A stretch of DNA of 6,622 nucleotides from an uncultured Bacteroidota bacterium (lineage in GTDB: Bacteria; Bacteroidota; Bacteroidia; Chitinophagales; Chitinophagaceae), in contig CAIVKT010000306.1 in the NCBI GenBank assembly GCA_903906615.1, positions 1 through 6,622 on the forward strand, given 5' to 3'. This document shows, piece after piece, positions 1 through 4,646 of this stretch (positions are counted from its first letter, which is position 1; every line of letters begins with the position of its first letter). Made by a program: the position numbers and the translations under genes. The notes below the pieces were generated by a model. It saw only the letters and a list, made by a program, of their open reading frames with translations, searched no databases and was not told the origin of the DNA.

Positions 1-152
1 ACCCCTTAATACACCATTTTTCTTGGTGATTTTCGAATTGCAGTAAAAGCAGTTTTTTTATTCAAAGCATTTCATTTGCCTCAAAGCTATAACAGGAAAG
101 GATTACAGAGGATTGCAGCCTGAATTTTGTCCATTAACCCAAATAGAACTAC
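1..152. other. non-coding tail downstream of the DUF1569 gene
   Basis: No convincing coding frame is present. The only visible structure is a weak hairpin (CACCA at 12-16 with TGGTG at 24-28) and a 10-bp imperfect tandem repeat, AGGATTACAG at 99-108 followed by AGGATTGCAG at 109-118. I do not see a convincing terminator for the minus-strand gene that ends at 153. Confidence 0.5.
99..118. repeat. 10-bp imperfect tandem duplication
   Basis: AGGATTACAG is directly followed by AGGATTGCAG, a 9 of 10 match, in the non-coding tail downstream of the DUF1569 gene. It is too short to assign a function. Confidence 0.5.
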
Positions 153-599
153 TTAGCAATTAAACTGCCGCAAATGATGATCGGCATGTTTATAAGCCAT
201 AATACCCACCTGCTCCCTGGTCATCTTACCGAAAAAAGTATGCATAAAAGTCGGCGCTGAATAATCGGTATATTGCCCGATCAGCGCTACCCATTTCGCT
301 TTCTCGGCAGCAATATCCCCACTGCTTTCTTTTACTATAAATGCGGGCAGGGTAGGGGTACTGCGCCTCAACGGGCTATCATCTTTCACCACACTTTTTA
401 ATGCCATCTTGCCGAACAACTTACCAATAAATGCCTGCTTATTCGGCCCGCCACTCTGCATCCATTCATCCCACAGCGTGCAATGCTTCAGCATCTGGTA
501 CACATTCATCTTACCCCATTGCGCTGATTTGTGCTCATCAAGCTTGTTGATCCTACCGATCAGTTCATCTCTTGTTGTGTTGTCGAATACTGTTTTCAT
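153..599 (-). CDS. DUF1569 family protein (DinB-like four-helix fold)
   Basis: This 148-residue protein resembles the DUF1569 family, a branch of the DinB/YfiT-like putative metal-binding four-helix bundles. Seen in the sequence: the N-terminal segment WGKMNVYQMLKHC (residues 28-40) with His39 in the second helix, and the C-terminal segment YKHADHHLRQF (136-146) with the HxxxH pair His138 and His142. Together these three histidines match the metal-binding triad expected for DinB-type proteins. The length fits a complete family member. The biochemical role of DUF1569 proteins is not established. DinB relatives include thiol-dependent S-transferases, but that activity cannot be assigned here. 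The ATG at 597-599 is the natural start because the family N-terminus (MKTVFD) begins there and a Bacteroidota-type promoter lies just upstream. The gene is transcribed away from the polysaccharide genes and is probably unrelated to them. Confidence 0.85.
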   Translation of the reverse strand: MKTVFDNTTRDELIGRINKLDEHKSAQWGKMNVYQMLKHCTLWDEWMQSGGPNKQAFIGKLFGKMALKSVVKDDSPLRRSTPTLPAFIVKESSGDIAAEKAKWVALIGQYTDYSAPTFMHTFFGKMTREQVGIMAYKHADHHLRQFNC

Positions 600-627
600 A
601 GTTTGTTGGTTATGGATATTGATGTTA

Positions 628-658
628 CGAAGATAAAATAAATGGGTTTAGTTTTCAA
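628..658 (-). promoter_or_regulatory. Bacteroidota-type promoter for the DUF1569 gene
   Basis: Read on the minus strand, a TTG (656-658) is separated by 20 bp from TATCTTCG (628-635). This matches the Bacteroidota sigma-factor consensus, a -33 TTG and a -7 TAnnTTTG, with one mismatch in the -7 box and normal spacing. Transcription would begin near 621, leaving a leader of about 20 nt before the ATG at 599. No Shine-Dalgarno sequence is evident in that leader. Confidence 0.5.
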
Positions 659-712
659 GGGGTTCAACATCCAATGCTCAATAGTTGCTGTCATTTCGCA
701 GTGCAACGGAGA

Positions 713-814
713 AATCTCCTGAACCTTTGCAACAAGCCTAATAGTAGCGAAACGTATAGGTGGAATCTCCCGAGCCTTTGCAACCAGCCCAATAGTAGCT
801 GAGCAGTCCTTGTA
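713..814. repeat. imperfect tandem repeat, 51-bp period
   Basis: The segment beginning AATCTCCTGAACCTTTGCAA at 713 recurs as AATCTCCCGAGCCTTTGCAA at 764, exactly 51 bp later. Over the first 36 positions I count 4 mismatches, after which the two units diverge. The block lies just downstream of TCATTTCG (691-698) and a GGAGAAATCTCC palindrome (708-719). A weaker, partial match (CTCAATAGTTGC near 677-688) suggests an older degenerate unit. It is probably a dispersed intergenic repeat; its function is unknown. Confidence 0.7.
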
Positions 815-830
815 TGCTCGCGATGAGCAT
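814..830. repeat. inverted repeat (hairpin)
   Basis: ATGCTC (814-819) and GAGCAT (825-830) form a perfect 6-bp stem around a 5-nt loop. No T-run follows, so it is not an intrinsic terminator. It sits at the end of the 51-bp-period repeat block. Confidence 0.5.
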
Positions 831-973
831 TCCCCTTGAGCAAAAGCCTTGCGCGCAGGCCGAAGTGGGTAGGGGGATGTTTTCGCCCTTGTTGGTCTTA
901 TTTTCTGACCAATAACCTCGCGCAGGATAGTTTACGCGCCTTTGCTCCCGGACGTAGCCCACATATCCGGAAC

Positions 974-995
974 TGCAAATAAACGCCAATTTGCA
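974..995. repeat. inverted repeat (hairpin) with an extra direct copy
   Basis: TGCAAAT (974-980) and ATTTGCA (989-995) form a perfect 7-bp stem with an 8-nt loop. ATTTGCA occurs again immediately afterwards at 996-1002, so two alternative pairings are possible. Function is unknown. Confidence 0.5.
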
Positions 996-1082
996 ATTTG
1001 CACTCGCACACGGCAGGTAACTATCAATAACGCCTATGCCCACTATAACTAAAAGGTGTTGGCTCGTGTTACATTCTTTACG

Positions 1083-1108
1083 ACCTTTGGTACTTCAAAG
1101 GTTATTTT
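1083..1108 (+). terminator. terminator-like stem-loop
   Basis: ACCTTTG (1083-1089) pairs perfectly with CAAAGGT (1096-1102) around a 6-nt loop, and the stem is followed by TATTTTT on the plus strand. That is the shape of a weak intrinsic terminator. No plus-strand gene ends upstream of it, so it may belong to a repeat or mobile remnant, or insulate the MNT operon from read-through. Confidence 0.4.
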
Positions 1109-1129
1109 TCTTCGGCACAAATCTTTGAG

Positions 1130-1231
1130 CCCCTTTTCATCCGCCGTAGCCATAGCGAAGGAGGATTGCGAATCCATTGCCGCCTCTTTGTCCGCCGAAA
1201 CTAAAGTGAAGGAAGATTGCGTTTAAATTGC
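1130..1231. repeat. second imperfect tandem duplication, 51-bp period
   Basis: Unit 1 (1130-1180) and unit 2 (1181-1231) are each 51 bp and match at about 37 of 51 positions by hand count. The best-conserved core is the 31-bp stretch 1140-1170 versus 1191-1221 (25 of 31). It starts TCCGCCG and ends AAGGAGGATTGCG in unit 1 and AAGGAAGATTGCG in unit 2. Each core is itself a rough inverted repeat (TCCGCC against GGAGGA), so each unit could form an imperfect hairpin. The sequence is not obviously related to the 713-814 repeat despite the identical period. Confidence 0.65.
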
Positions 1232-1259
1232 TCGCATGTTACCCTTTGGAATTTATTTC

Positions 1260-1273
1260 TTTGAAATTTCAAA
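1260..1273. promoter_or_regulatory. 14-bp perfect palindrome, possible operator of the MNT gene
   Basis: TTTGAAATTTCAAA is its own reverse complement and ends 28 bp before the MNT start codon. Its position in the expected promoter region would suit an operator for an autoregulator, as is common for toxin-antitoxin operons. It is A/T-rich, so chance occurrence is possible, and no DNA-binding domain is visible in either gene product. Confidence 0.3.
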
Positions 1274-1289
1274 ATGAATTAAGAGTTGG

Positions 1290-1297
1290 TAACTTTA
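1290..1297 (+). promoter_or_regulatory. possible -7 promoter element of the MNT-HEPN operon
   Basis: TAACTTTA matches TAnnTTTG at all but the last position and ends only 4 bp before the ATG at 1302, which would give a leaderless or nearly leaderless transcript. No TTG lies at the usual distance upstream; the nearest, at 1261-1263, is 26 bp away, which is too far. The call rests on the -7 box alone. Confidence 0.3.
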
Positions 1298-1301
1298 CAA
1301 A

Positions 1302-1604
1302 ATGGAAAAGGCAGTAGAACAACATTTACCCGAAATAAAAAAGCTGCTGCGGGAGTATGGAGTAGAGCATGCTTACTTGTTTGGTAGTGCTGCCAAAGGA
1401 AATATGAAAGAGGACAGCGATGTTGATTTTATTATCAAATTTCCTGATGATATGCATTATACCACCTACGCCGATAATTATTTTGCTTTGGCTGATGCGC
1501 TCGAAGCATTGTTAAAAAAGAGCGTGGATCTTGTAACCGAAAAGACGCTTAAAAACCCATTCCTTCTGCAAACTATTAACTTAAATAAATTGCAGTTGAT
1601 ATGA
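1302..1604 (+). CDS. mntA: MNT-domain nucleotidyltransferase, MntA-type antitoxin
   Basis: This 100-residue protein is a minimal nucleotidyltransferase of the DNA polymerase beta superfamily. It has the signature GSx10DxD, with Gly28-Ser29 followed by Asp40 and Asp42 (segment LFGSAAKG, then EDSDVDF), and a third probable catalytic acidic residue at Asp76 in KKSVDLVT. Characterised MntA antitoxins neutralise the HEPN ribonuclease HepT by transferring AMP to a tyrosine in its RX4HXY motif. The partner gene follows directly: the stop codon TGA (1602-1604) overlaps the next ATG (1601-1603), the ATGA arrangement typical of translational coupling. All catalytic residues look intact and the length is normal, so this gene appears functional even though the toxin gene is broken. 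No Shine-Dalgarno sequence is visible. The mntA symbol is by family resemblance. Confidence 0.85.
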   Translation: MEKAVEQHLPEIKKLLREYGVEHAYLFGSAAKGNMKEDSDVDFIIKFPDDMHYTTYADNYFALADALEALLKKSVDLVTEKTLKNPFLLQTINLNKLQLI

Positions 1605-1939
1605 CAGCGGAAGAGCAGAAGCTTTTGAAAGACATACAACAGGCTGCACTGAATGTAGATATACACCTGGGTGGAAGGCGCGTATTTGAATAATTTGCGA
1701 CCAATATTACTAAGAGGAGAGCAATAGAAAGAGAACTGGAGATAATAGGCTAAGCAACCAACAATTTATTGAAAATAAATACCGATTTGCCTGTTTCATC
1801 TGCCCGCAAAATTGTAAACCTGCGCAATAGGGTAATACATGCTTATGATGATGTTGATGAGACGATTTTGTGAAAGGTAATAATGAAGGATATACCGGTA
1901 TTGATTACTGAAGTGCAGCAGTTATTAGCAACGAAGTAA
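1601..1939 (+). pseudogene. hepT: HEPN-domain toxin (HepT/DUF86 family), inactivated by three nonsense codons
   Basis: The frame opens at ATG 1601, overlapping the MNT stop, and remains one continuous frame to TAA 1937-1939, which would encode 112 residues. It is interrupted by TAA at codon 31 (1691-1693), TAA at codon 51 (1751-1753) and TGA at codon 91 (1871-1873). Translation across the stops gives clear HepT sequence: KRRAIERELEIIG before stop 2, then SSARKIVNLRNRVIHAYDDV. The ribonuclease motif RX4HXY is preserved (Arg75, His80, Tyr82). By comparison with family members as I remember them, the stops replace a Tyr, the Glu of IIGEA and a Trp, each explained by one substitution, and no indel is needed. 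As written, only a 30-residue N-terminal peptide lacking the catalytic motif would be made. In intact pairs HepT is an mRNA-cleaving toxin. Confidence 0.85.
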
Positions 1940-1975
1940 AGTAAGATTACCCGCCCTTCCTTTCCCCGTTTCTTT

Positions 1976-1983
1976 TACCTTTG
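1976..1983 (+). promoter_or_regulatory. -7 promoter element (TAnnTTTG) of the WbqC-family gene
   Basis: TACCTTTG is a full match to the Bacteroidota -7 consensus and lies 17 bp before the ATG at 2001. Transcription would start near 1990, giving a leader of about ten bases. The -33 region is pyrimidine-rich (CCGCCCTTCC) and has no clear TTG. Confidence 0.55.
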
Positions 1984-2000
1984 TCTCTACAAAGCGCAAC

Positions 2001-2681
2001 ATGAAGAAAGTGGCTATCCTGCAATCGAACTATATACCCTGGAAGGGGTATTTTGATATGATGCGGATGGTGGATGAGTTCATCATTTATGATGATGTGC
2101 AATACACCCGCAGCGACTGGCGCAACCGCAACAAGATAAAAACACCCAACGGCCCCGCCTGGCTCACCATAGCCGTAGGCAAGCACTACAACCGCATCAA
2201 CGAAACCCTCATCAGCGATGCCAAATGGGGCAAGAGCCACTGGGCCACGATCACACAATGCTATGGCAAGGCAGCGCACTTCAAAGAGTACAAAGATGTT
2301 TTTGAAGAGTTCTATACCACCACTACCGAAAAGCACCTGAGTTTGGTTAACTTTGAGTTGATACGCATCATCAACAGCGTGCTGGGCATCACCACTAAAA
2401 TATCGTGGAGCACCGACTACCAACTGATAGAGGGCAAAACGGAGCGGCTGGTAGACCTGGTGCGGCAGGCGGGAGGAACAGAGTACCTATCCGGCCCGGC
2501 AGCAAAAGTGTACCTGGAGGAGCAGTTGTTCTCAGATGCGGGCATCAAAGTAGGCTGGATGGATTATAGCGGTTACCCGGAGTACACACAGCTATACCCG
2601 CCCTTTGAACATGGCGTTACGGTGCTTGACCTTATCTTTAACGAAGGGCCCTATGCGCTGAGTAAAATGAAGCAGTTGTAA
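2001..2681 (+). CDS. WbqC-family protein
   Basis: The 226-residue product matches the WbqC-like family (named from an O-antigen gene), found in polysaccharide and other secondary-product clusters. Recognisable family segments are QSNYIPWKGYFD (residues 8-19), DDVQYTRSDWRNRN (31-44), EYLSGPAAKVYLEE (161-174) and the C-terminal FEHGVTVLDLIFNEGP (202-217). The length is that of a complete member. No signal peptide or membrane segment is visible, so it should be cytosolic. The enzymatic activity of this family is, as far as I know, not firmly established, so I assign none. It starts 61 bp after the broken HEPN gene and has its own -7 element, so it is probably the first gene of the polysaccharide segment and unrelated to the toxin-antitoxin pair. 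The start at 2001 places the conserved N-terminal strand (VAILQSNYIPW) immediately after the initiator. Confidence 0.85.
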   Translation: MKKVAILQSNYIPWKGYFDMMRMVDEFIIYDDVQYTRSDWRNRNKIKTPNGPAWLTIAVGKHYNRINETLISDAKWGKSHWATITQCYGKAAHFKEYKDVFEEFYTTTTEKHLSLVNFELIRIINSVLGITTKISWSTDYQLIEGKTERLVDLVRQAGGTEYLSGPAAKVYLEEQLFSDAGIKVGWMDYSGYPEYTQLYPPFEHGVTVLDLIFNEGPYALSKMKQL

Positions 2682-2807
2682 ATAATAGGTTACGGCGCTT
2701 GCACTGGAAATTCCCCATTGTAGCGTTGGCGGAGTGCGGGAGCGAAGGGGGCAGGGTCATGTTACACTCACAATACTTCATAATTTTGAACAACTAAACA
2801 CCTATAC
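2682..2807. other. intergenic spacer with G-rich, repeat-like core
   Basis: This 126-bp spacer has no coding potential and no intrinsic terminator that I can see. Its middle (about 2721-2757) is purine-rich on the plus strand and contains related runs (GGCGGAGTGC, GGGAGCGAAGG), suggestive of a degenerate intergenic repeat. The promoter of the next gene lies at its right end. Confidence 0.4.
2781..2788 (+). promoter_or_regulatory. -7 promoter element (TAnnTTTG) of the SDR gene
   Basis: TAATTTTG fully matches the Bacteroidota -7 consensus. It lies 19 bp before the GTG start at 2808, nearly the same spacing as for the WbqC gene. No clear TTG is seen at the -33 position. It suggests the SDR gene has its own transcription start. 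Confidence 0.5.
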
Positions 2808-3839
2808 GTGGAGCAAAAGAAAGTGATTGTTTTTGGGGCCGCAGGCTTTGTAGGTTCTTACCTTACCGATGAACTGGTGCGGCAGGGCTACAGCGTGCTG
2901 GCATCAGACATCAGCCGATTTGGCGAGGCATACTATAAAGAGCAGGGTATACCCTATGTGTCTATAGACATAACGAAACGGGACGACTTTGCGCAGATAC
3001 CTGCCGCCGACTATGCTGCGGTCATCAACCTCGCAGCCGTGCAGCCTGCCAATGTAAGCGAAAAGAACTTCGACCCGCGCGACTACATCAATGTGAACGT
3101 AACCGGCACACTCAACATACTCGACTTCTGCAAGCGCAGCAAGGCGGGCAAGATGATCTATGCCAGCTCGCACCGCAACACGCAGGGCCTGTGGGAAAAG
3201 AACAAGGCCATAAAAGAAAGCGAAGGCCGCGCGCCACTGCTAACTGGCGAGTATGCCATGTTCAGCATATCCGAAACTACTGCGCAGGATTGCGTTACCT
3301 TTTATAACCAGGTCTACGGCCTGCCCACCATACTCTTCAGGCTACCCCCGGTGTATGGTTACGGCCCGCACACCGAGATATTCAAAGAAGGCAAGCCCAT
3401 AAAAACCGGCTTCCAGACTTTCATAGACCAGGCCATCGCCGGCAAGCCTATAGAACTGTGGGGCGATATAACCTTGGGCCGCGACATCATTTATGTAAAG
3501 GACGTGGTGGATGCTTTTGTAAAAGCCATTGCCAGCGACCGCTCGGGCGAACTGTACAATATTACCTCGGGCAAGTACCTCACGATAAAAGAGCAGGCCG
3601 AGCTGACCGCAAAGGTCTTCTGGAAAGCAGGCGAAGCGCCGCAATTCATAGAGCGGCCGGAAAAGGCACACACCATGGACTCCTTCCTCTACGACAATAC
3701 CAAGGCCCGCGAGCAGCTGGGCTGGACCCCGCAATACAACTTTGAGCAAATGCTTGAAGACATAAAAAAAGAAATGGCCGACAAGAAATTTGAGTACCTG
3801 CTAAAGAAACGGCAGAGTATGCTGGAGGAGAGTCGTTAG
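2808..3839 (+). CDS. extended SDR, NAD-dependent epimerase/dehydratase family, with atypical active site
   Basis: The 343-residue protein has the Rossmann start VIVFGAAGFVGSYL (GxxGxxG at Gly10, Gly13, Gly16). Asp34 follows the second strand, which favours NAD over NADP. Other extended-SDR landmarks are NLAAVQP (74-80), VNVTGTLNIL (97-105), the Ser strand MIYASSH (116-122), FRLPPVYGYG (177-186), DIIYVKDVVDA (226-236) and the C-terminal LYDNTKAREQLGWTPQY (294-310). These are typical of nucleotide-sugar epimerases and dehydratases. Aligning ISETTAQDCVTFYNQVYGLP with the usual YxxSK region puts Phe152 and Glu156 where catalytic Tyr and Lys belong; Tyr149 lies three residues earlier. The product and exact reaction are therefore uncertain. 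The GTG start is well supported: a TGA lies in frame at 2787-2789 with no other start codon between, and the Rossmann strand begins right after it. It is the second gene of the polysaccharide segment. Confidence 0.85.
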   Translation: MEQKKVIVFGAAGFVGSYLTDELVRQGYSVLASDISRFGEAYYKEQGIPYVSIDITKRDDFAQIPAADYAAVINLAAVQPANVSEKNFDPRDYINVNVTGTLNILDFCKRSKAGKMIYASSHRNTQGLWEKNKAIKESEGRAPLLTGEYAMFSISETTAQDCVTFYNQVYGLPTILFRLPPVYGYGPHTEIFKEGKPIKTGFQTFIDQAIAGKPIELWGDITLGRDIIYVKDVVDAFVKAIASDRSGELYNITSGKYLTIKEQAELTAKVFWKAGEAPQFIERPEKAHTMDSFLYDNTKAREQLGWTPQYNFEQMLEDIKKEMADKKFEYLLKKRQSMLEESR

Positions 3840-3858
3840 TAGATAGTCGTTAGTAGAT
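3831..3858. repeat. 14-bp perfect tandem duplication across the SDR stop codon
   Basis: AGTCGTTAGTAGAT occurs twice back to back (3831-3844 and 3845-3858) and is followed by the partial unit AGTAG. The first copy contains the last two codons and the TAG stop (3837-3839), so the duplication does not change the protein. It looks like a slippage product. Confidence 0.8.
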
Positions 3859-3924
3859 AGTAGGGGCCGGTTGCAAAGGTTGGTGTGAAGAAGTAGGTAT
3901 GTAGTTGCAGGTAGCAGGGGCATA

Positions 3925-3961
3925 TCTTTGTGGTCTTTGTGAAACCTTGGTGTCCTTAGTG
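3925..3961. repeat. degenerate 9-10 bp CTTTGTG-type repeat array
   Basis: Four successive units, TCTTTGTGG, TCTTTGTGA, AACCTTGGTG and TCCTTAGTG, differ by one to three bases and are followed by TTTAAAA. From memory, similar strings (CTTTGTG units leading into GGTTAAA or TTTAAA) recur between genes in many bacterial genomes, including Bacteroidota. No function is known to me. Confidence 0.55.
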
Positions 3962-4026
3962 TTTAAAATAAGCCACCCAACCGGCAATAATGTTCTGAAA
4001 AATAGCAACTCGTATATTCGGTGTAT

Positions 4027-4045
4027 TACTTTTTTTGTACCTTAC
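4027..4045 (+). promoter_or_regulatory. possible promoter of the acyltransferase-GT2-aminotransferase operon
   Basis: Two overlapping imperfect matches to TAnnTTTG are present: TACTTTTT (4027-4034, one mismatch) and TACCTTAC (4038-4045, two mismatches). They lie 34-52 bp before the ATG at 4080 in an A/T-rich stretch. No TTG is seen at the proper distance upstream, so the assignment is weak. Confidence 0.25.
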
Positions 4046-4079
4046 AACCTCTTATTAACGGGTCATTAAAACAACGGAT

Positions 4080-4622
4080 ATGGTAGTACCTGAGATACAG
4101 GGCCTGGAATTCATGGGCGAGAACGTTAGGGATAAATTGAAGTCGTGCGGGGAAGGCGTAAGGATAAACGGCATGGCTAAGATAGTGAAGCCGGAAGTTG
4201 TGGAACTGGGCAACCATTGCCGCATAGGCGATTTTGTATTTATATACGCAGGCACAGGGGTAAAGATAGGGGAGCATACTGACGTGCAGCCGCATACCGT
4301 TTTCTGGGGCGGGGGAGAGACTATCCTTGGCGACCGGGTTTCTACCGGGCCGGGCACGGTGTTCCTTTCAGCCACCTATTCGCACCATACCCCCGGACTG
4401 AAGATGGTAGATGGCCTGGGCGATGGTTCTACCCATACACTGGGTGGCAGGGTGGTTGTGGGTAACGATGTGTACATAGGCGCCAACAGCACCATAATGC
4501 CCGTGACCATAGGTGATGGAGCGGTGATAGGCGCAGGCAGCTTTGTAAATAAAGACGTGGAGCCATATGGCATATATGTTGGCAGCCCGGCCAAGAAAAT
4601 AGGCGAACGCCCCAGGGAGTAA
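4080..4622 (+). CDS. left-handed beta-helix (hexapeptide-repeat) acyltransferase
   Basis: The 180-residue protein is built largely of hexapeptide repeats. They run from about residue 40 (VELGNHCRIGDFVFI, VKIGEHTDV, TILGDRVSTG), pause at a loop of about 25 residues (97-121), and resume (VVVGNDVYIGANSTI, VTIGDGAVIGAGSFV). It ends in the common closing motif GSPAKKIGER (168-177). Such proteins act as trimers and transfer acetyl or other acyl groups from CoA. The adjacent His102-His103 in SATYSHHTPG are candidates for the catalytic base. Beside a 4-amino-sugar aminotransferase, N-acylation of the sugar amine is a reasonable inference, as for the VioB type, but O-acetylation of a glycan cannot be excluded. 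An internal ATG at 4113 (Met12) is a possible alternative start, and no Shine-Dalgarno sequence separates the two. The gene ends 24 bp before the GT2 start at 4647. Confidence 0.85.
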   Translation: MVVPEIQGLEFMGENVRDKLKSCGEGVRINGMAKIVKPEVVELGNHCRIGDFVFIYAGTGVKIGEHTDVQPHTVFWGGGETILGDRVSTGPGTVFLSATYSHHTPGLKMVDGLGDGSTHTLGGRVVVGNDVYIGANSTIMPVTIGDGAVIGAGSFVNKDVEPYGIYVGSPAKKIGERPRE

Positions 4623-4646
4623 GCTTTTTTGGACAATACACATTTC

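Larger units (their letters stand above)
600..1301. other. repeat-rich intergenic region without credible genes
   Basis: About 700 bp separate the minus-strand DUF1569 gene from the MNT gene. A 101-codon open frame on the minus strand (738-1043) is not credible as a gene: it has no recognisable domain, is rich in Cys, Ser, Gly and Tyr, and runs through repeats and hairpins. The stretch holds two 51-bp-period duplications (about 713-814 and 1130-1231), inverted repeats at 814-830 and 974-995, a terminator-like stem-loop at 1083-1108, and a palindrome at 1260-1273 just before the MNT gene. The segment around 690-720 resembles, from memory, a dispersed intergenic element of Bacteroidota genomes that carries TCATTTCG followed by GAGAAATCTC. 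Confidence 0.6.
3840..4079. other. intergenic region between the SDR and acyltransferase genes
   Basis: These 240 bp hold no credible gene. From left to right they contain the second unit of the 14-bp duplication, a degenerate CTTTGTG repeat block (3925-3961) and an A/T-rich stretch that may carry the promoter of the downstream operon (4027-4045). No strong intrinsic terminator follows the SDR gene. Confidence 0.5.

Noticed and set aside
738..1043. 101-codon open frame on the minus strand
   Set aside because: It has no recognisable domain, an odd composition rich in Cys, Tyr, Ser and Gly, and it runs through the 51-bp repeat and several hairpins. It most likely is a chance frame within a dispersed repeat.
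713..1231. CRISPR array
   Set aside because: The repeats occur only in pairs, are imperfect, have no constant spacer length between conserved repeats, and no cas genes are present.
1601..1939. Stop-codon reassignment or recoding as an explanation of the HEPN stops
   Set aside because: Both TAA and TGA occur inside this frame, while the same codons terminate neighbouring genes normally (TGA at 1602, TAA at 2679, 4620 and 5592). Reassignment is not plausible, and no recoding signal is visible.
3342..3749. Long open frames antisense to and in another frame of the SDR gene
   Set aside because: They overlap fully with a gene that has strong family motifs, and their translations show no domain. 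They are by-products of GC-rich codon use.
3923..3930. TATCTTTG as a promoter -7 element for the acyltransferase operon
   Set aside because: It matches TAnnTTTG but lies inside the CTTTGTG repeat array, 149 bp upstream of the gene, with a TTG only 15 bp upstream, which is too close.
4629..4646. TTG start extending the GT2 protein by six residues
   Set aside because: The extra residues match nothing in the family, and ATG 4647 directly precedes the conserved beta strand.
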